Source: Rhizobium mongolense subsp. loessense (GTDB lineage: Bacteria > Pseudomonadota > Alphaproteobacteria > Rhizobiales > Rhizobiaceae). From it: 64,000 nt of DNA. This document shows, piece by piece, positions 34,601-43,495 of this stretch. Location of the stretch: the NCBI RefSeq assembly GCF_900099775.1, contig NZ_FMTM01000001.1:372001-436000 (forward strand), in the 5' to 3' direction. Position 1 is the stretch's first letter. Each line of letters begins with the position of its first letter. The notes under the pieces are model-generated. The model was not told where the DNA came from and did not search any database. It saw nothing but the letters and a program-made list of their open reading frames with translations. Position numbers and translations under genes: made by a program.

Positions 34601-34939
34601 TCAAAAGCTGCTGCGCTCGTAGCGATCATAGCGGTCATAGCGGTCATAGCGGTCGTAGCGGCCCCAGTCGCGGTCGCGGCGATGGTGCGGGCGCTCCCAG
34701 CCCCAGCCCCAACGTGGCGGCGGGCGATGCCAGTAGCGCGGCGGTGGTGGACGGTAGAAGCGCGGGCGGCATTCGCCCCAGCGGTTCAGGCGCCATCCGG
34801 GCCCGCAGGCATAATCGACTTGCGTGATCGCAGACGGGGCGGCGGTATCGGCACGCGCCGGCGCCATCGGCATCGCTTCGGCCGAAACTGCCGAAAGGCC
34901 TCCGATAACGAGCGCTGCTGCCAGCGAGATAATCTTCAT
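34601..34939 (-). CDS. small secreted GCG_CRPN-type protein
   Basis: The 112-residue protein begins MKIISLAAALVIGGLS with a clear signal peptide (cleavage near AEA, residue 22). The mature part carries the CGPGWRLNRWGECRP motif (paired cysteines around residues 45-57) of the GCG_CRPN family, then proline- and arginine-rich stretches (RPPPPRYWHRPPPRW) and a C-terminal tail of RYD repeats. Function unknown. The C-terminal tyrosine/arginine/aspartate tail is encoded by a 9-bp tandem repeat, so its length may vary between strains. Confidence 0.75.
   Translation of the reverse strand: MKIISLAAALVIGGLSAVSAEAMPMAPARADTAAPSAITQVDYACGPGWRLNRWGECRPRFYRPPPPRYWHRPPPRWGWGWERPHHRRDRDWGRYDRYDRYDRYDRYERSSF
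34621..34659. repeat. 9-bp tandem repeat in the C-terminal tail
   Basis: The unit AGCGGTCAT (first copy AGCGATCAT, last AGCGGTCGT) is repeated four times with a partial fifth. On the minus strand it encodes DRY-type repeats. Copy number may change by slippage without breaking the frame, because the unit is nine bases. Confidence 0.85.
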
Positions 34940-35013
34940 TGCGAGTCTCCATAAATCCAGCCGGAGCGAGATTTAGCCGTGCAGTCCTGAACCGATCATG
35001 AACTACCCGTTCA

Positions 35014-35163
35014 TCAACGCTCAGGCGCGGAGAGAACGCGCGATGTCTTCGCCGGATGGATTTCCGGCCATTTCGAATTGTTCGGCGCCGGCTGACTGCC
35101 GATCGCCGATATCGATACGACGATCGCGGTTACGGCCGAGAAAAGCACGAGTGCATGGGTCAT
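35014..35163 (-). CDS. possible small membrane protein (49 aa)
   Basis: The ATG at 35163 opens a 49-codon ORF to a TGA at 35016-35014. Residues 3-22 (HALVLFSAVTAIVVSISAIG) form one clear hydrophobic segment, followed by a hydrophilic tail rich in proline and serine. A purine-rich stretch (GAGGATCGGAAG) precedes the start. The ORF is too short for ordinary gene calling and no family was recognised. Confidence 0.4.
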   Translation of the reverse strand: MTHALVLFSAVTAIVVSISAIGSQPAPNNSKWPEIHPAKTSRVLSAPER

Positions 35164-35534
35164 AGCTTCCGATCCTCAATGGTTGGTTCCCAGCCACCGG
35201 CGCGCAAACTGATGCGGGAGGATGAACGAAAGCCTAAGCGATATGGTTAAGCCCAAAATATTGTAGCAAATTGCCACAATGTCGAATCCGTGCGCCAAGG
35301 CAATTCATCTTGTGGCGTGAAGAGAGCCTCATCCTTCTATTTTCTGCAACTATTGCAGCTTTGATCTGGTGGAACCCTCGGGGATGAACCGGTGATCAAG
35401 CGACTGAGGTCACCAAATCGTGGGTTAACTGCAGCCAATGCTGCCCGCGCTCCATGCCAAGTGCTTTTGCGAACTGCGGCAGAGACCTCAAGCGATGACG
35501 CTCGGCAGCGTCGGCGCATCCTGCGGGTCGGCGA
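35164..35534. other. intergenic region without a recognisable gene
   Basis: Downstream of the methyltransferase remnant (35535-35798) nothing recognisable was found to 35164. ORFs in this stretch run in several frames and none has host-like codon use over its length. The part near 35400-35500 may be the further-decayed continuation of the methyltransferase remnant, for example a frame reading SLPQFAKALGMERG on the minus strand, but that is not firm. Confidence 0.35.
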
Positions 35535-35798
35535 ACTTCTTTTGGCTTCGAGAATGAAGCAGTCGCGCTTTGCAAAGATCGATGCGCCTACTGAAGACCG
35601 TGCCGTCCTGGCCGGCTTCGCGCATGGCCCTTTGGAAGCCGTTGCCGTTGCCTTCGGTGGTCGTGGAGGCGGGATCGGCATGCGGCAGGCCCAGGATCGC
35701 AAAGGTCCGTCAGGAAGAGGGCTCTACTGGCCGCCTTCCTGGCCCTGCCAGCGTTCGATGAACGCTTCGACCGCTTCAGCCACCCACGATTCTACCAT
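35535..35798 (-). pseudogene. shattered N-terminal part of a DNA methyltransferase (type IIG/MmeI-like)
   Basis: On the minus strand three frames give consecutive pieces: VESWVAEAVEAFIERWQGQEGGQ ending in a stop at 35724, then LFLTDLCD, then ILGLPHADPASTTTEGNGNG through VFSRRIDL, then FAKRDCFILEAKRSS in a third frame. Together they match the start of bacterial methyltransferases fused to a nuclease-like domain (AFIxRWxGxEGG...ERANYxLFLxELCDxLGLPxPDP...RIDLYKRDCFILEAKQS). At least three frameshifts plus a small deletion break the gene. The methyltransferase domain itself is missing. Confidence 0.65.
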
Positions 35799-35920
35799 TG
35801 CTCCAAAGGCGTTATCGCGCGAAACTTGGCACCTGAAGCAAGCGATCGCCGGACACTGCGAAAGGAACTTTTCTCGCCGTTTGCGTGTTGCCTTGCGAAG
35901 CCGCCGGTTCGGGGAGTTTG

Positions 35921-36652
35921 ATGACGCTTGATTTCTTCTTTTTCGTGCTGGTCGGTTTCTGCGCGCAAATCGTCGATGGCGCGCTCGGCATGGCGTTCGG
36001 GGTGCTTTCGACGACGAGCCTGCTGGCGCTTGGCGTGCCCGTTGCCAATGCCAGCGCGATGACACATGTGGCGGAGATCTTCACGACCGCAGCATCAGGC
36101 GCATCGCATGTCTATCACCGCAATGTCGACTGGAAACTCGTGGCGCGGCTGGCGCCTGCAGGGATGATCGGCGGGGCGGTCGGAGCCTATATCCTCGCCA
36201 ATGTCGAAGGCAAGGCGATCGAGCCCTTCGTTTCGGCCTATCTGATCGCCATCGGCCTCGTCATCCTCTTCAAGGCATTCCAGCCGCACTGGCCGCGCGA
36301 CGTCAAGGACTGGATCGTGCCGCCGGCCGGGCTATGCGGCGGCGTGCTCGACGCGATCGGCGGCGGCGGTTGGGGGCCGATCGTCACCAGCACGCTGGTC
36401 AGTCGCGGGCACGATCCGAAGAAGGTGATCGGCTCTACCAGCCTTACGGAATTCGCGGTAACGCTCACCATCTCGCTTACCTTCGTTCTGACGCTGGGCT
36501 GGTCGGAACTGCGTTCGGCTGTCGGCCTCATCGTTGGCGGCGTGATCGCCGCGCCGCTCGGCGCGATGCTCGTCAAGCGCCTGCCGGTGAGGCCCTTGAT
36601 GATCGCCGTCTCGTTCGTCATCATCTCGACGTCGGCGATCCGGTTTTTCTAG
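35921..36652 (+). CDS. TauE/SafE family membrane permease
   Basis: A 243-residue membrane protein with about eight helices and the TauE fold signature: LVGFCAQIVDGALGMAFGVLSTTSLLALGVPVANASAMTHVAEIFTT near the N-terminus and GGGGWGPIVTSTLVSRG near 147-163. The family exports sulfite, taurine or other C2 sulfur compounds, or imports anions. The start at 35921 (MTLDFF) follows GGGGAG. A longer ORF start at 35885 reads into remnant DNA. It is monocistronic. Confidence 0.87.
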   Translation: MTLDFFFFVLVGFCAQIVDGALGMAFGVLSTTSLLALGVPVANASAMTHVAEIFTTAASGASHVYHRNVDWKLVARLAPAGMIGGAVGAYILANVEGKAIEPFVSAYLIAIGLVILFKAFQPHWPRDVKDWIVPPAGLCGGVLDAIGGGGWGPIVTSTLVSRGHDPKKVIGSTSLTEFAVTLTISLTFVLTLGWSELRSAVGLIVGGVIAAPLGAMLVKRLPVRPLMIAVSFVIISTSAIRFF

Positions 36653-37006
36653 GAACGAATGGCGCATGATCAGCTCCCCGCCGGTCGGCACTTCCGATTC
36701 GGCGCGAGCCCCAAGATTCTAAGGGTCGCGGTTTGTCGAACGAGCTTCGATCAATGCTAGAAAACTTCCGCACTTCGCGCTCGGTCGGGGCTCGGGCTCT
36801 CAATGCGGCGCTACCAGTCAGACGAGTTGATTATCACGGCTATATCTTGCGACCGTGGATACAACTCGCTCCCGCATCGGACCGGACTGGAGAAAACATT
36901 GCCGCTGAGGGCCGATCCAATCAATCAGTTTACGCCGCGTTGCCGGTTCTGCAAACACGGGCGAGCATGCCGACTGGCCAGTCCACCTTGACCAAGGTAA
37001 ATGCGA
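36653..37006. other. intergenic region without a recognisable gene
   Basis: About 350 bases between the TauE-like gene and the SnoaL-like gene, both of which end here. Reading frames are interrupted or have non-host codon use. No repeat or hairpin stands out. A short ORF from 36733 reads MSNELRSMLENF and then becomes implausible. Confidence 0.4.
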
Positions 37007-37348
37007 TTAGAAAGTCTCACGCCCGAAATAGACCTCCACCGAAGCAAGCTTGCCGTCCTTGAAGCGTAGCGCCTCCATATTGCGGAAGGCGGTGCCGTCA
37101 GCTTTTTGGGCGCGGTAGCGGACGACGGCCTCGTTACCGTCGATCGCCAGGAATTCGATCTCCATGCCGCGAAAGGGCGGCGGTTCGGGCCAGCAGCGGT
37201 CGAAATAGGCGTTGCGGTCGATATGATCGTCACGCGGGCTCGAGAAGGTGAAATCCTGGCTCAGCATGCCGCGGACGATATCCTTACGGCCTTCGACATA
37301 GGCTTTGTAAAGGCTTCGGACGGTGTCTTCACGGGTCGTTGCGGCCAT
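37007..37348 (-). CDS. SnoaL-like / NTF2-fold protein
   Basis: A 113-residue single-domain protein with the NTF2-like layout: TVRSLYKAYVEGRKDIVRGMLSQDFTFSSPRDD near the N-terminus, DRCWPEPPPFRGMEIEFLAIDGNEAVVRYRAQ in the middle and KDGKLASVEVYFG at the end. Members include polyketide cyclases and many enzymes of unknown substrate. The start at 37348 (MAATTRED) has AAGGAGAAGG. A perfect 17-bp palindrome at 37371-37387 lies close upstream and suggests strong, specific repression. Confidence 0.82.
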   Translation of the reverse strand: MAATTREDTVRSLYKAYVEGRKDIVRGMLSQDFTFSSPRDDHIDRNAYFDRCWPEPPPFRGMEIEFLAIDGNEAVVRYRAQKADGTAFRNMEALRFKDGKLASVEVYFGRETF

Positions 37349-37370
37349 CGCCTTCTCCTTTTTGACATCC

Positions 37371-37387
37371 GATTGCAAATTGCAATC
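37371..37387. promoter_or_regulatory. perfect palindrome upstream of the SnoaL-like gene
   Basis: GATTGCAA and TTGCAATC flank a single central A, an 8+8 perfect inverted repeat 22 bases upstream of the start. A second, weaker GCAAATTGC stretch occurs at about 37424. No regulator gene is adjacent, so the protein that binds here is encoded elsewhere. Confidence 0.7.
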
Positions 37388-37516
37388 AGTTATATAACAA
37401 GAAGTGGGCCGCAATGCAAATTGCCGGACGATTCAAGCCCGATCCGTCCTTGGCACCGGAGCCGGCGGGGCGTAAGTTTCCGCTTCTTCCAAACTGGTAC
37501 CCGTAGAGATCCCGAC

Positions 37517-38746
37517 ATGACAGAGACGCAGATGGACGCGGCAGATGCGGCGGCCGGGTCAGCCTACTGGAAACGAAACCTCGCGATTTCCCTGACCGGC
37601 TCCTTCACCACCATCGTGGCAATGACACTGCTGCTCCCCTTCCTGCCGCTCTATGTCGCGGAACTTAGCGTCGGCGAGCATGCCGCGATCGTGCAGTGGT
37701 CGGGCATCGCCTATGGCGCGACCTTCTTTGCCGCCGCGCTCGTCGCGCCGCTCTGGGGCCGGCTCGGCGATATCTACGGGCGAAAGCTGATGCTGGTGCG
37801 CGCCAGCCTCGGCATGACGATCGCAATCTCGCTGATGGGCATGGCGGAGAATGTCTGGCAGCTGGTGGCGCTGCGGCTCTTCGTCGGACTTGCAGGCGGC
37901 TACGCCTCGGGCTCCATGGTGCTCGTCGCGACGCAGACGCCGAAGGACCGCTCGGCCTGGGCACTCGGCGTGCTGTCGTCGGGCATCATGGCCGGCAATC
38001 TCGTCGGACCACTGATCGGCGGAGCGCTGCCGCCCATCATCGGCATCCGCGGCACCTTCCTGGCGGCGGGCGGCGTCATCTTCTTCGCCTTCCTGGCGAC
38101 CACCTTCCTGATCAAGGAGGAGAAGTCCCCTGCCCGCAGACAAGCGGCGAAGGCAAGCGGCGGCTGGCGCGCGATACCGGACAAGCGCCCGGTGGTCGCG
38201 ATGCTGGCGACCGGCCTGCTTTTGATGCTCGCCAACATGTCGATCGAACCGATCATAACCGTCTACGTGGCGCAACTGGTCGAAGACCAGGGACGCGTAA
38301 CGATGACCGCCGGCATCGTCATGTCGGCGACAGCACTCGGCAGCATCCTTTCGGCGTCGCGCCTCGGCAAGCTCGCCGACAGGATCGGGCATTGGCCGGT
38401 GATTGCGTGTGCGCTTGCTGTTGCGGCGCTACTCCTGATCCCGCAGGCCTTCGTCACCAGTTCGTGGCAGCTGATTGCGCTTCGCTTCCTGATGGGAATT
38501 GCGCTCGGCGGGCTGTTGCCCTGCATAACCGCCGTCATCCGCCACAGCGTGCCGGACAGTGCAGCAGGCAGCATACTCGGCTACTCCATCTCGACCCAAT
38601 ATGTCGGCCAGGTCGCAGGCCCCGTGCTCGGTGGCTTCGTGGGCGGACATATCGGCATGCGGGCGGTCTTTCTCGGCACCTGCGTGCTGCTGTTGGCGGG
38701 TGCTGCCTATGCTTGGATGGTGCGGCCGAGGGAGGAAACGAGCTAG
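37517..38746 (+). CDS. MFS transporter, MdtG-like multidrug exporter
   Basis: A 409-residue transporter with 12 predicted helices. Motif A follows helix 2 as GRLGDIYGRKLMLVRA (near residue 88), and RLFVGLAGGYASGS is the motif B region of helix 4. The N-terminal domain WKRNLAISLTGSFTTIVAMTLLLPFLPLYVAEL resembles MdtG. It may export drugs or a metabolite. The ATG at 37517 is preferred because the upstream 137 codons overlap the divergent SnoaL gene and show no membrane or regulatory domain. Confidence 0.88.
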   Translation: MTETQMDAADAAAGSAYWKRNLAISLTGSFTTIVAMTLLLPFLPLYVAELSVGEHAAIVQWSGIAYGATFFAAALVAPLWGRLGDIYGRKLMLVRASLGMTIAISLMGMAENVWQLVALRLFVGLAGGYASGSMVLVATQTPKDRSAWALGVLSSGIMAGNLVGPLIGGALPPIIGIRGTFLAAGGVIFFAFLATTFLIKEEKSPARRQAAKASGGWRAIPDKRPVVAMLATGLLLMLANMSIEPIITVYVAQLVEDQGRVTMTAGIVMSATALGSILSASRLGKLADRIGHWPVIACALAVAALLLIPQAFVTSSWQLIALRFLMGIALGGLLPCITAVIRHSVPDSAAGSILGYSISTQYVGQVAGPVLGGFVGGHIGMRAVFLGTCVLLLAGAAYAWMVRPREETS

Positions 38747-38796
38747 CTCTATTGGCTGCTTGTGCGTCGCCAACTGTAAGGCTCGAGGAGCCGCCG

Positions 38797-38839
38797 CTCA
38801 TCCGCCCTTCTGGCACCTTCTCCCCCGGGGAGAAGGTGA
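38797..38839. repeat. REP-like element with terminator-type hairpin, copy A
   Basis: CTCATCCGCCCTTCTGG precedes CACCTTCTCCCC / GGGGAGAAGGTG (12-base arms, one central base, 38814-38838). It lies between two converging genes (MFS and katE). The same module occurs at 60795-60842 and, in part, at 56765-56795. Confidence 0.65.
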
Positions 38840-38897
38840 TTTGACGTGACGTCCCCTCACTTGTCCATGGCAAAAAGCAATCCGCGGCGCGACACAT

Positions 38898-40991
38898 CTA
38901 TGCCAGCATGCGCACATTCGGCTCGCGGTACCAGTAGCGCTTGGCGGCGGCCTCGAAGAAAGCGCCGTCCAACGCGACGACACCTTCGTCGGGTTCGACG
39001 CCGGCCTTTTGAAGCAGGGGCAAGGCTTCCGGCGTGTGGCCGATCGCCTTCAGATGCACGAAAGCATTCATCACCCATTGTACGGCGGCACCTTCCTTCA
39101 GCAGTATCCCGGTGCCCTCCCCGGACAGGAGAACCGCGACCGCATCGAATATCTGCGACGGGGAACCGGCGAGCTGGCCATCGGCCCTGATCGTGCTGCC
39201 GTCCGACAGCCTCGCCTTCCCGACCTTCGGGGCAACGACGAAAGCCGTGGCATTCGCGTCCTCGATCGAGTTCACGAGAGATTGCAGGGCGTGAGCGTCG
39301 CTGCCGTCGGCGATCAGGATGCCGATCTTGCGGCCCTCGATCGTCTGCTTCATGTTTTTCTGGATCGAAAGCGCCGGCGAGGGGGCCATGTCGATCGGCT
39401 CGCGGGCGGCCGGGTTCTTCTGCGGCAGATCGATACCGAGGCCTTCGGCGACACGTTTTGCAAGCTCCGGATCGACGTTCAGCAGGTTGCCGACCATGCG
39501 TGGTGGCACCTGCTTCAGACCGACCTTGGAAAGCTCGAAGACGAAGGAAGAGGCGATATGGGCCTGCTCCGAATGCGTCTGCGACTTCCAGAACAGCCGC
39601 GCCTGGCTGTAGTGGTCGGCAAAGAGCTCGGCGCGGATGCGCAGCTTGTCGCCCTGCTCTTCTTTTCCGGACGCGGCACTGAATGTCGGGAAGCCGGTGA
39701 CGGGACATTCGCGCGGCCCGCCTCCCTCACCATGCGCGCCAAGGCTGTTCGGCTCGTAATTGGCTCGACCCGTCGGCACGTTCATCTGCATCTGCCCGTC
39801 ACGCTGGAAGTTCATGACCGGGCATTTCGGCGCGTTGATCGGCAGCTGGTGGAAGTTAGCGGTGCCGAGGCGCGATTTCTGCGTATCGAGATAGCTGAAG
39901 AGGCGTCCCTGCAGCAGCGGGTCATTGGTGAAATCGATGCCGGGCACGATGTTGGCGGGGCAATAGGCGACCTGCTCGGTCTCGGCAAAGAAATTGTCTG
40001 GGTTGCGGTCCAGCACGAGGCGGCCGACGATTTTCAGCGGCAACACTTCTTCTGGGATGATTTTCGTAGCATCGAGCACGTCGTAAGGCTGCATGCTGGC
40101 AAAGTTCTCGTCGAAAAGCTGCAGGCCGAGTTCCCATTCCGGGAAGTTTCCGGCTTCGATCGCTTCGTGAAGATCACGGCGATGGAAATCGTTGTCGGCC
40201 GCCTGCAGCTTCAGCGCCTCGTCCCAGACGGTCGATTGGATGCCGAGCTTAGGTTTCCAGTGAAACTTCACGAATGTCGATTTGCCCTCAGCGTTCACGA
40301 AGCGGAACGTGTGCACGCCGAAGCCCTGCATCATCCGGAAAGAGCGCGGGATGGCGCGGTCCGACATCGCCCACATCAGCATGTGGGTGCTTTCGGGCAT
40401 CAGGGACGCCCAGTCCCAAAAAGTGTCATGGGCGCTGCCGGCCTGTGGATAGGCGCGGTCTGCCTCCATCTTCACCGCATGGACGAGATCGGGAAACTTG
40501 ATGGCATCCTGAATGAAGAAGACCGGGATGTTGTTGCCAACCAGATCCCAATTGCCTTCCTTCGTATAGAACTTGACCGCAAAGCCGCGCACGTCGCGCG
40601 GGGTGTCGACCGAACCGGCGCCGCCGGCGACCGTCGAGAAGCGCACGAAGACCGGCGTCTTCTCGCCCTTACGCTGGAAGAGATCGGCCTTGGTGATGCC
40701 GGAAAGGCTTTCCGTCAACTCGAAGTAGCCGTGCGCGGCCGAACCACGGGCATGCACGATCCGCTCCGGAATGCGCTCGTGATCGAAATGGAAGATCTTC
40801 TCGCGCAGCACGAAATCCTCGAGCAGCGTCGGTCCGCGCGCACCGGAGCGCAGGCTGTTCTGATTGTCGGAAATGCGGATGCCCTGATTGGTGGTCAGAT
40901 GGTCGAGGCCCTCGTGCGGGCCATTTTCCGGAATATGCTGATGCGTCTCGCCGCCATTGCCGCGGCTGGTGTCGAACGGGTTGTCGGACAT
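38898..40991 (-). CDS. katE: large-subunit catalase KatE (HPII type)
   Basis: Decomposes hydrogen peroxide. From ATG at 40991 the protein has 697 residues, the length of the large clade II catalases. Distal His80 is in the [12 protein letters not shown] motif, the conserved Asn is in [12 protein letters not shown] near 153, and the proximal Tyr is in [14 protein letters not shown] near 366. The C-terminal 150 residues form the flavodoxin-like domain of this clade ([22 protein letters not shown]). The last 50 bases upstream of the start adjoin an IS605 end, so expression signals may have been altered. Confidence 0.94.
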   Translation of the reverse strand: MSDNPFDTSRGNGGETHQHIPENGPHEGLDHLTTNQGIRISDNQNSLRSGARGPTLLEDFVLREKIFHFDHERIPERIVHARGSAAHGYFELTESLSGITKADLFQRKGEKTPVFVRFSTVAGGAGSVDTPRDVRGFAVKFYTKEGNWDLVGNNIPVFFIQDAIKFPDLVHAVKMEADRAYPQAGSAHDTFWDWASLMPESTHMLMWAMSDRAIPRSFRMMQGFGVHTFRFVNAEGKSTFVKFHWKPKLGIQSTVWDEALKLQAADNDFHRRDLHEAIEAGNFPEWELGLQLFDENFASMQPYDVLDATKIIPEEVLPLKIVGRLVLDRNPDNFFAETEQVAYCPANIVPGIDFTNDPLLQGRLFSYLDTQKSRLGTANFHQLPINAPKCPVMNFQRDGQMQMNVPTGRANYEPNSLGAHGEGGGPRECPVTGFPTFSAASGKEEQGDKLRIRAELFADHYSQARLFWKSQTHSEQAHIASSFVFELSKVGLKQVPPRMVGNLLNVDPELAKRVAEGLGIDLPQKNPAAREPIDMAPSPALSIQKNMKQTIEGRKIGILIADGSDAHALQSLVNSIEDANATAFVVAPKVGKARLSDGSTIRADGQLAGSPSQIFDAVAVLLSGEGTGILLKEGAAVQWVMNAFVHLKAIGHTPEALPLLQKAGVEPDEGVVALDGAFFEAAAKRYWYREPNVRMLA

Positions 40992-41035
40992 GATTACGTC
41001 CCTCATTTTGGGTGATAGACGCCAAACGAGGACAG

Positions 41036-42030
41036 TGGGCTAATGTTCCTGAATTAACATCTTCCCCCGCTCGAAAGCGGGGGATTTGCGAGGGCGCGAA
41101 GCTCCTGCGATAGTTATCGCTTCAACCGAGAGCCGCTGCCCTTCCTCCACGATCATACGCCGTGTTCCGACGCAGGATGTTGATTGCAGCATTGGGCGCG
41201 CAAGCCGCATTGGCGACAGCGGAAAGACGCTTGGCTTTCGCGGCTTTCCCTGTCCACGGCTCCGCAGGCCGAACAGGTCTGCGAGGTGTGGCGGGGATCG
41301 ACCCTGCACAGGTATCCGCCCCGTTCTTCGAGCTTGTAGGCCAACACGGTTCCAAAGCCGTGCCAGGGCGCGTCGACGGTTCCCCTGGCGCTGCGCGTCA
41401 TGTTGCGCGTGGCGAGGTCTTCCAGAACCACCGTTGCGAAGCGACGGGCGATATCAAGACTGGCCTTGTGCCGCCAATCCTGGCGGATGCGGGCAGCGCG
41501 GGCCTGCAAGGCTGCAACGCGGCGGCGGGCCTTCGCGTGGCGGCTCGACCCGCGCTCGCGCTGTGCCCTGCGCTTCCTGCGCTTCCTGCGCTCGACCTCA
41601 GCAAGGCCGGCAGGCATCCACCAATGCTCCCCGGTCGAAAGCGTCAGCGTGTTCACCACGCCTCGGTCAATCCCACGGCGGGCAATCGTTCGCCGTGACG
41701 GCATGGTCGATTTCGCAGGCGAAGGCGATGTGCCAGCCGTTCGCCGCCAGGCTCACCGTACGTTCATGGTCTTGCCACGCACGAGCCGCGTGTCGCGGAA
41801 CTTCACCCAGCCGATCTTGGGAAGGCGCGCGGCCGACCACTTGCCGTTCGGTGGCGCTGGCGCACCGTCCACCTACGCGCGAAGCGGACACCTGGAACGA
41901 AAGTGGGTCCCGAGCTCGTCCCGCTTGCAGGGAGCGGCGAGACCCGCATGGTTGCGCCCGACCTAACTTGATCGCGATCGAAGGCAAGCAGCTTCTCTTG
42001 GATAGCGGCCGGCGTCATTGATTAAGTGAG
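41036..42030 (-). mobile_element. IS200/IS605-family element remnant with tnpB
   Basis: The right end carries the perfect hairpin CCCCCGCT / AGCGGGGG with the loop CGAA (41064-41083), a typical IS605-type subterminal structure. It adjoins the sequence of the tnpB 3' end and the wRNA 3' region. The left end is placed near 42030 by the end of protein similarity. No tnpA was found. The insertion lies about 45 bases upstream of the katE start codon. Confidence 0.65.
41084..41990 (-). pseudogene. truncated and frameshifted tnpB (RNA-guided nuclease family)
   Basis: Pieces in different frames read RLPKIGWVKFRDTRLVRGK, then VSLAANGWHIAFACEIDHA, then GIDRGV (RuvC I), then the stretch with LEDL (RuvC II) and the zinc finger TCSACG...FRCRQCG, then AAINILRRNTAYDRGGR in the final frame. 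These match the TnpB C-terminal two thirds in order. The N-terminal part is missing and at least two shifts occur between the pieces, so no active nuclease is made. Confidence 0.75.
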
Positions 42031-42201
42031 GTCGCGAGAGTAAGTTTTGGGTGGCCGTAGGTGTCGGACGGGCGGGGTGAGCTGCTTCGCCACGGCAAGG
42101 CACGAGAACAACACCGGACCGATGATCGACAAGAGCGGAGCCGCGCCCGCCCGATCTGAACGGGCTCGCCATTTTGGCTTCGCACAACGGAGGGCGCCGG
42201 C

Positions 42202-43470
42202 ATGGACTTCCCTCTACCTGACAACGAGGCTGAACGCTTGGCCGCGGTACGGGCCTATGATGTTTACGGCACCGATCCCGAAGCCGGATTCGACGATCTC
42301 ACCGATCTCGCCGCCCTGATTGCCAGTGCCCCGATCGCGATGGTCAACATCGTCGGCGACACCAAGATATGGCTCAAATCCCGTCATGGCGTTCCTCCTG
42401 GCATCGAAGAAGTGCCCCGCAGCGGCGTCTGTTGCGCCCATGCGCTCTGTCGCAGCGACATGCTGGTTGTTCCCGACACCCACGCCGACGATCGCTTCAA
42501 GGCACTGCCGTTCATCGCGACTGAACCCTTCTTCCGCTTTTATGCAGGCATGCCGCTGATCGATTCAGGCGGCCATGCGCTGGGCACGCTCTGCATCTTG
42601 GACCTCACCCCGCGCGAGCTCGCCTTCGAGGCTGCCGAAGGCATCCGTCGCCTCGCGCGCCAGACCATCGCCCAGCTCGAACTGCGCCTGAAGATGGCCG
42701 AGGTGCTGCGCTCGCAGCAGGAACTGGCCGCTGAGAAGCAGCGCGCGGACAGCCTGCTCCTCAACATCCTCCCACTCAAGGTAGCCGCGGAATTGGCAGA
42801 GAAGGGCTCGGTCGAACCCCGCCACCACCCTTCCGCGACGATCCTATTCACGGACTTCGTCGACTTTACCAAATCAGCCGTTGAACTCTCCCCCCGGGAG
42901 TTGGTCGATGACCTCGATATGTACTTCTCCGAGTTCGACAACATCGTCGCGCGACATGGGTTGGAGAAGCTCAAGACCATCGGCGACTCCTACATGTGCG
43001 CCGGCGGTCTGATGCAGGGCCGCAAGGACCATGCGATCCGCAGCTGCCTTGCTGCTCTCGAGATTCGACGCTTTGTCGTGGCGTCGAACCAGCGCTGGGC
43101 AGCGATCGGGCAGCGGCCCTGGCACCTCCGCGTCGGCCTGCATACCGGCAGTGTGATGTCCGGCGTCGTCGGCCGGAAGAAGTTCACCTACGACGTCTGG
43201 GGCGACGCGGTGAATATAGCGGCTCGTATGGAGAGCACGGACGAAGCAGACCAGGTGAATATCTCCGAAAGCACCTACCAACACGTAAAATCATATTTCG
43301 ACTGCACCTCGCGGGGTGCCCTTGACGTGAAAAACAAGGGTAAGATGACGATGTATTTCCTCGACCGGCTGAAACCGGAATATGCGGCGGATGCGGCGGG
43401 CGTGGAGGCGAACGAGCATCTGAGGAAAACTCTCGCCGGTACTTCGGTCACTTGGTCGCTGCACGGATAG
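42202..43470 (+). CDS. GAF-domain class III adenylate/guanylate cyclase
   Basis: A 422-residue cyclase. Residues about 20-165 form a GAF domain (MVNIVGDTKIWLKSR, CAHALCRSDMLVVPDTHADDRF). The cyclase homology domain starts near 215 with ILFTDFVDFTK (first metal Asp), then TIGDSYMCAGG (second metal Asp), Lys in LEKLKTIGD and Asp in TYDVWGDAVNIAARMES, the substrate and transition-state positions for adenylate cyclase. It probably makes cAMP in response to a small molecule or redox cue. The ATG at 42202 has GGAG upstream. It is followed by a secreted protein gene. Confidence 0.9.
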   Translation: MDFPLPDNEAERLAAVRAYDVYGTDPEAGFDDLTDLAALIASAPIAMVNIVGDTKIWLKSRHGVPPGIEEVPRSGVCCAHALCRSDMLVVPDTHADDRFKALPFIATEPFFRFYAGMPLIDSGGHALGTLCILDLTPRELAFEAAEGIRRLARQTIAQLELRLKMAEVLRSQQELAAEKQRADSLLLNILPLKVAAELAEKGSVEPRHHPSATILFTDFVDFTKSAVELSPRELVDDLDMYFSEFDNIVARHGLEKLKTIGDSYMCAGGLMQGRKDHAIRSCLAALEIRRFVVASNQRWAAIGQRPWHLRVGLHTGSVMSGVVGRKKFTYDVWGDAVNIAARMESTDEADQVNISESTYQHVKSYFDCTSRGALDVKNKGKMTMYFLDRLKPEYAADAAGVEANEHLRKTLAGTSVTWSLHG

Positions 43471-43495
43471 ACTGCGTTCCCAGAGGAACTCACCG

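Noticed and set aside
34621-34659. 9-bp repeats as a CRISPR array
   Set aside because: Units are 9 bases without spacers and lie within a coding sequence in frame.
35392-35931. Plus-strand ORF of 179 codons
   Set aside because: It overlaps the methyltransferase remnant in antisense and shows no domain. Its end overlaps the TauE start.
38797-38839. REP hairpins as a CRISPR repeat
   Set aside because: Single occurrence per locus with no spacer array.
39009-41015. Long antisense ORF over katE
   Set aside because: The catalase frame has all motifs. The antisense frame has none and no domain similarity.
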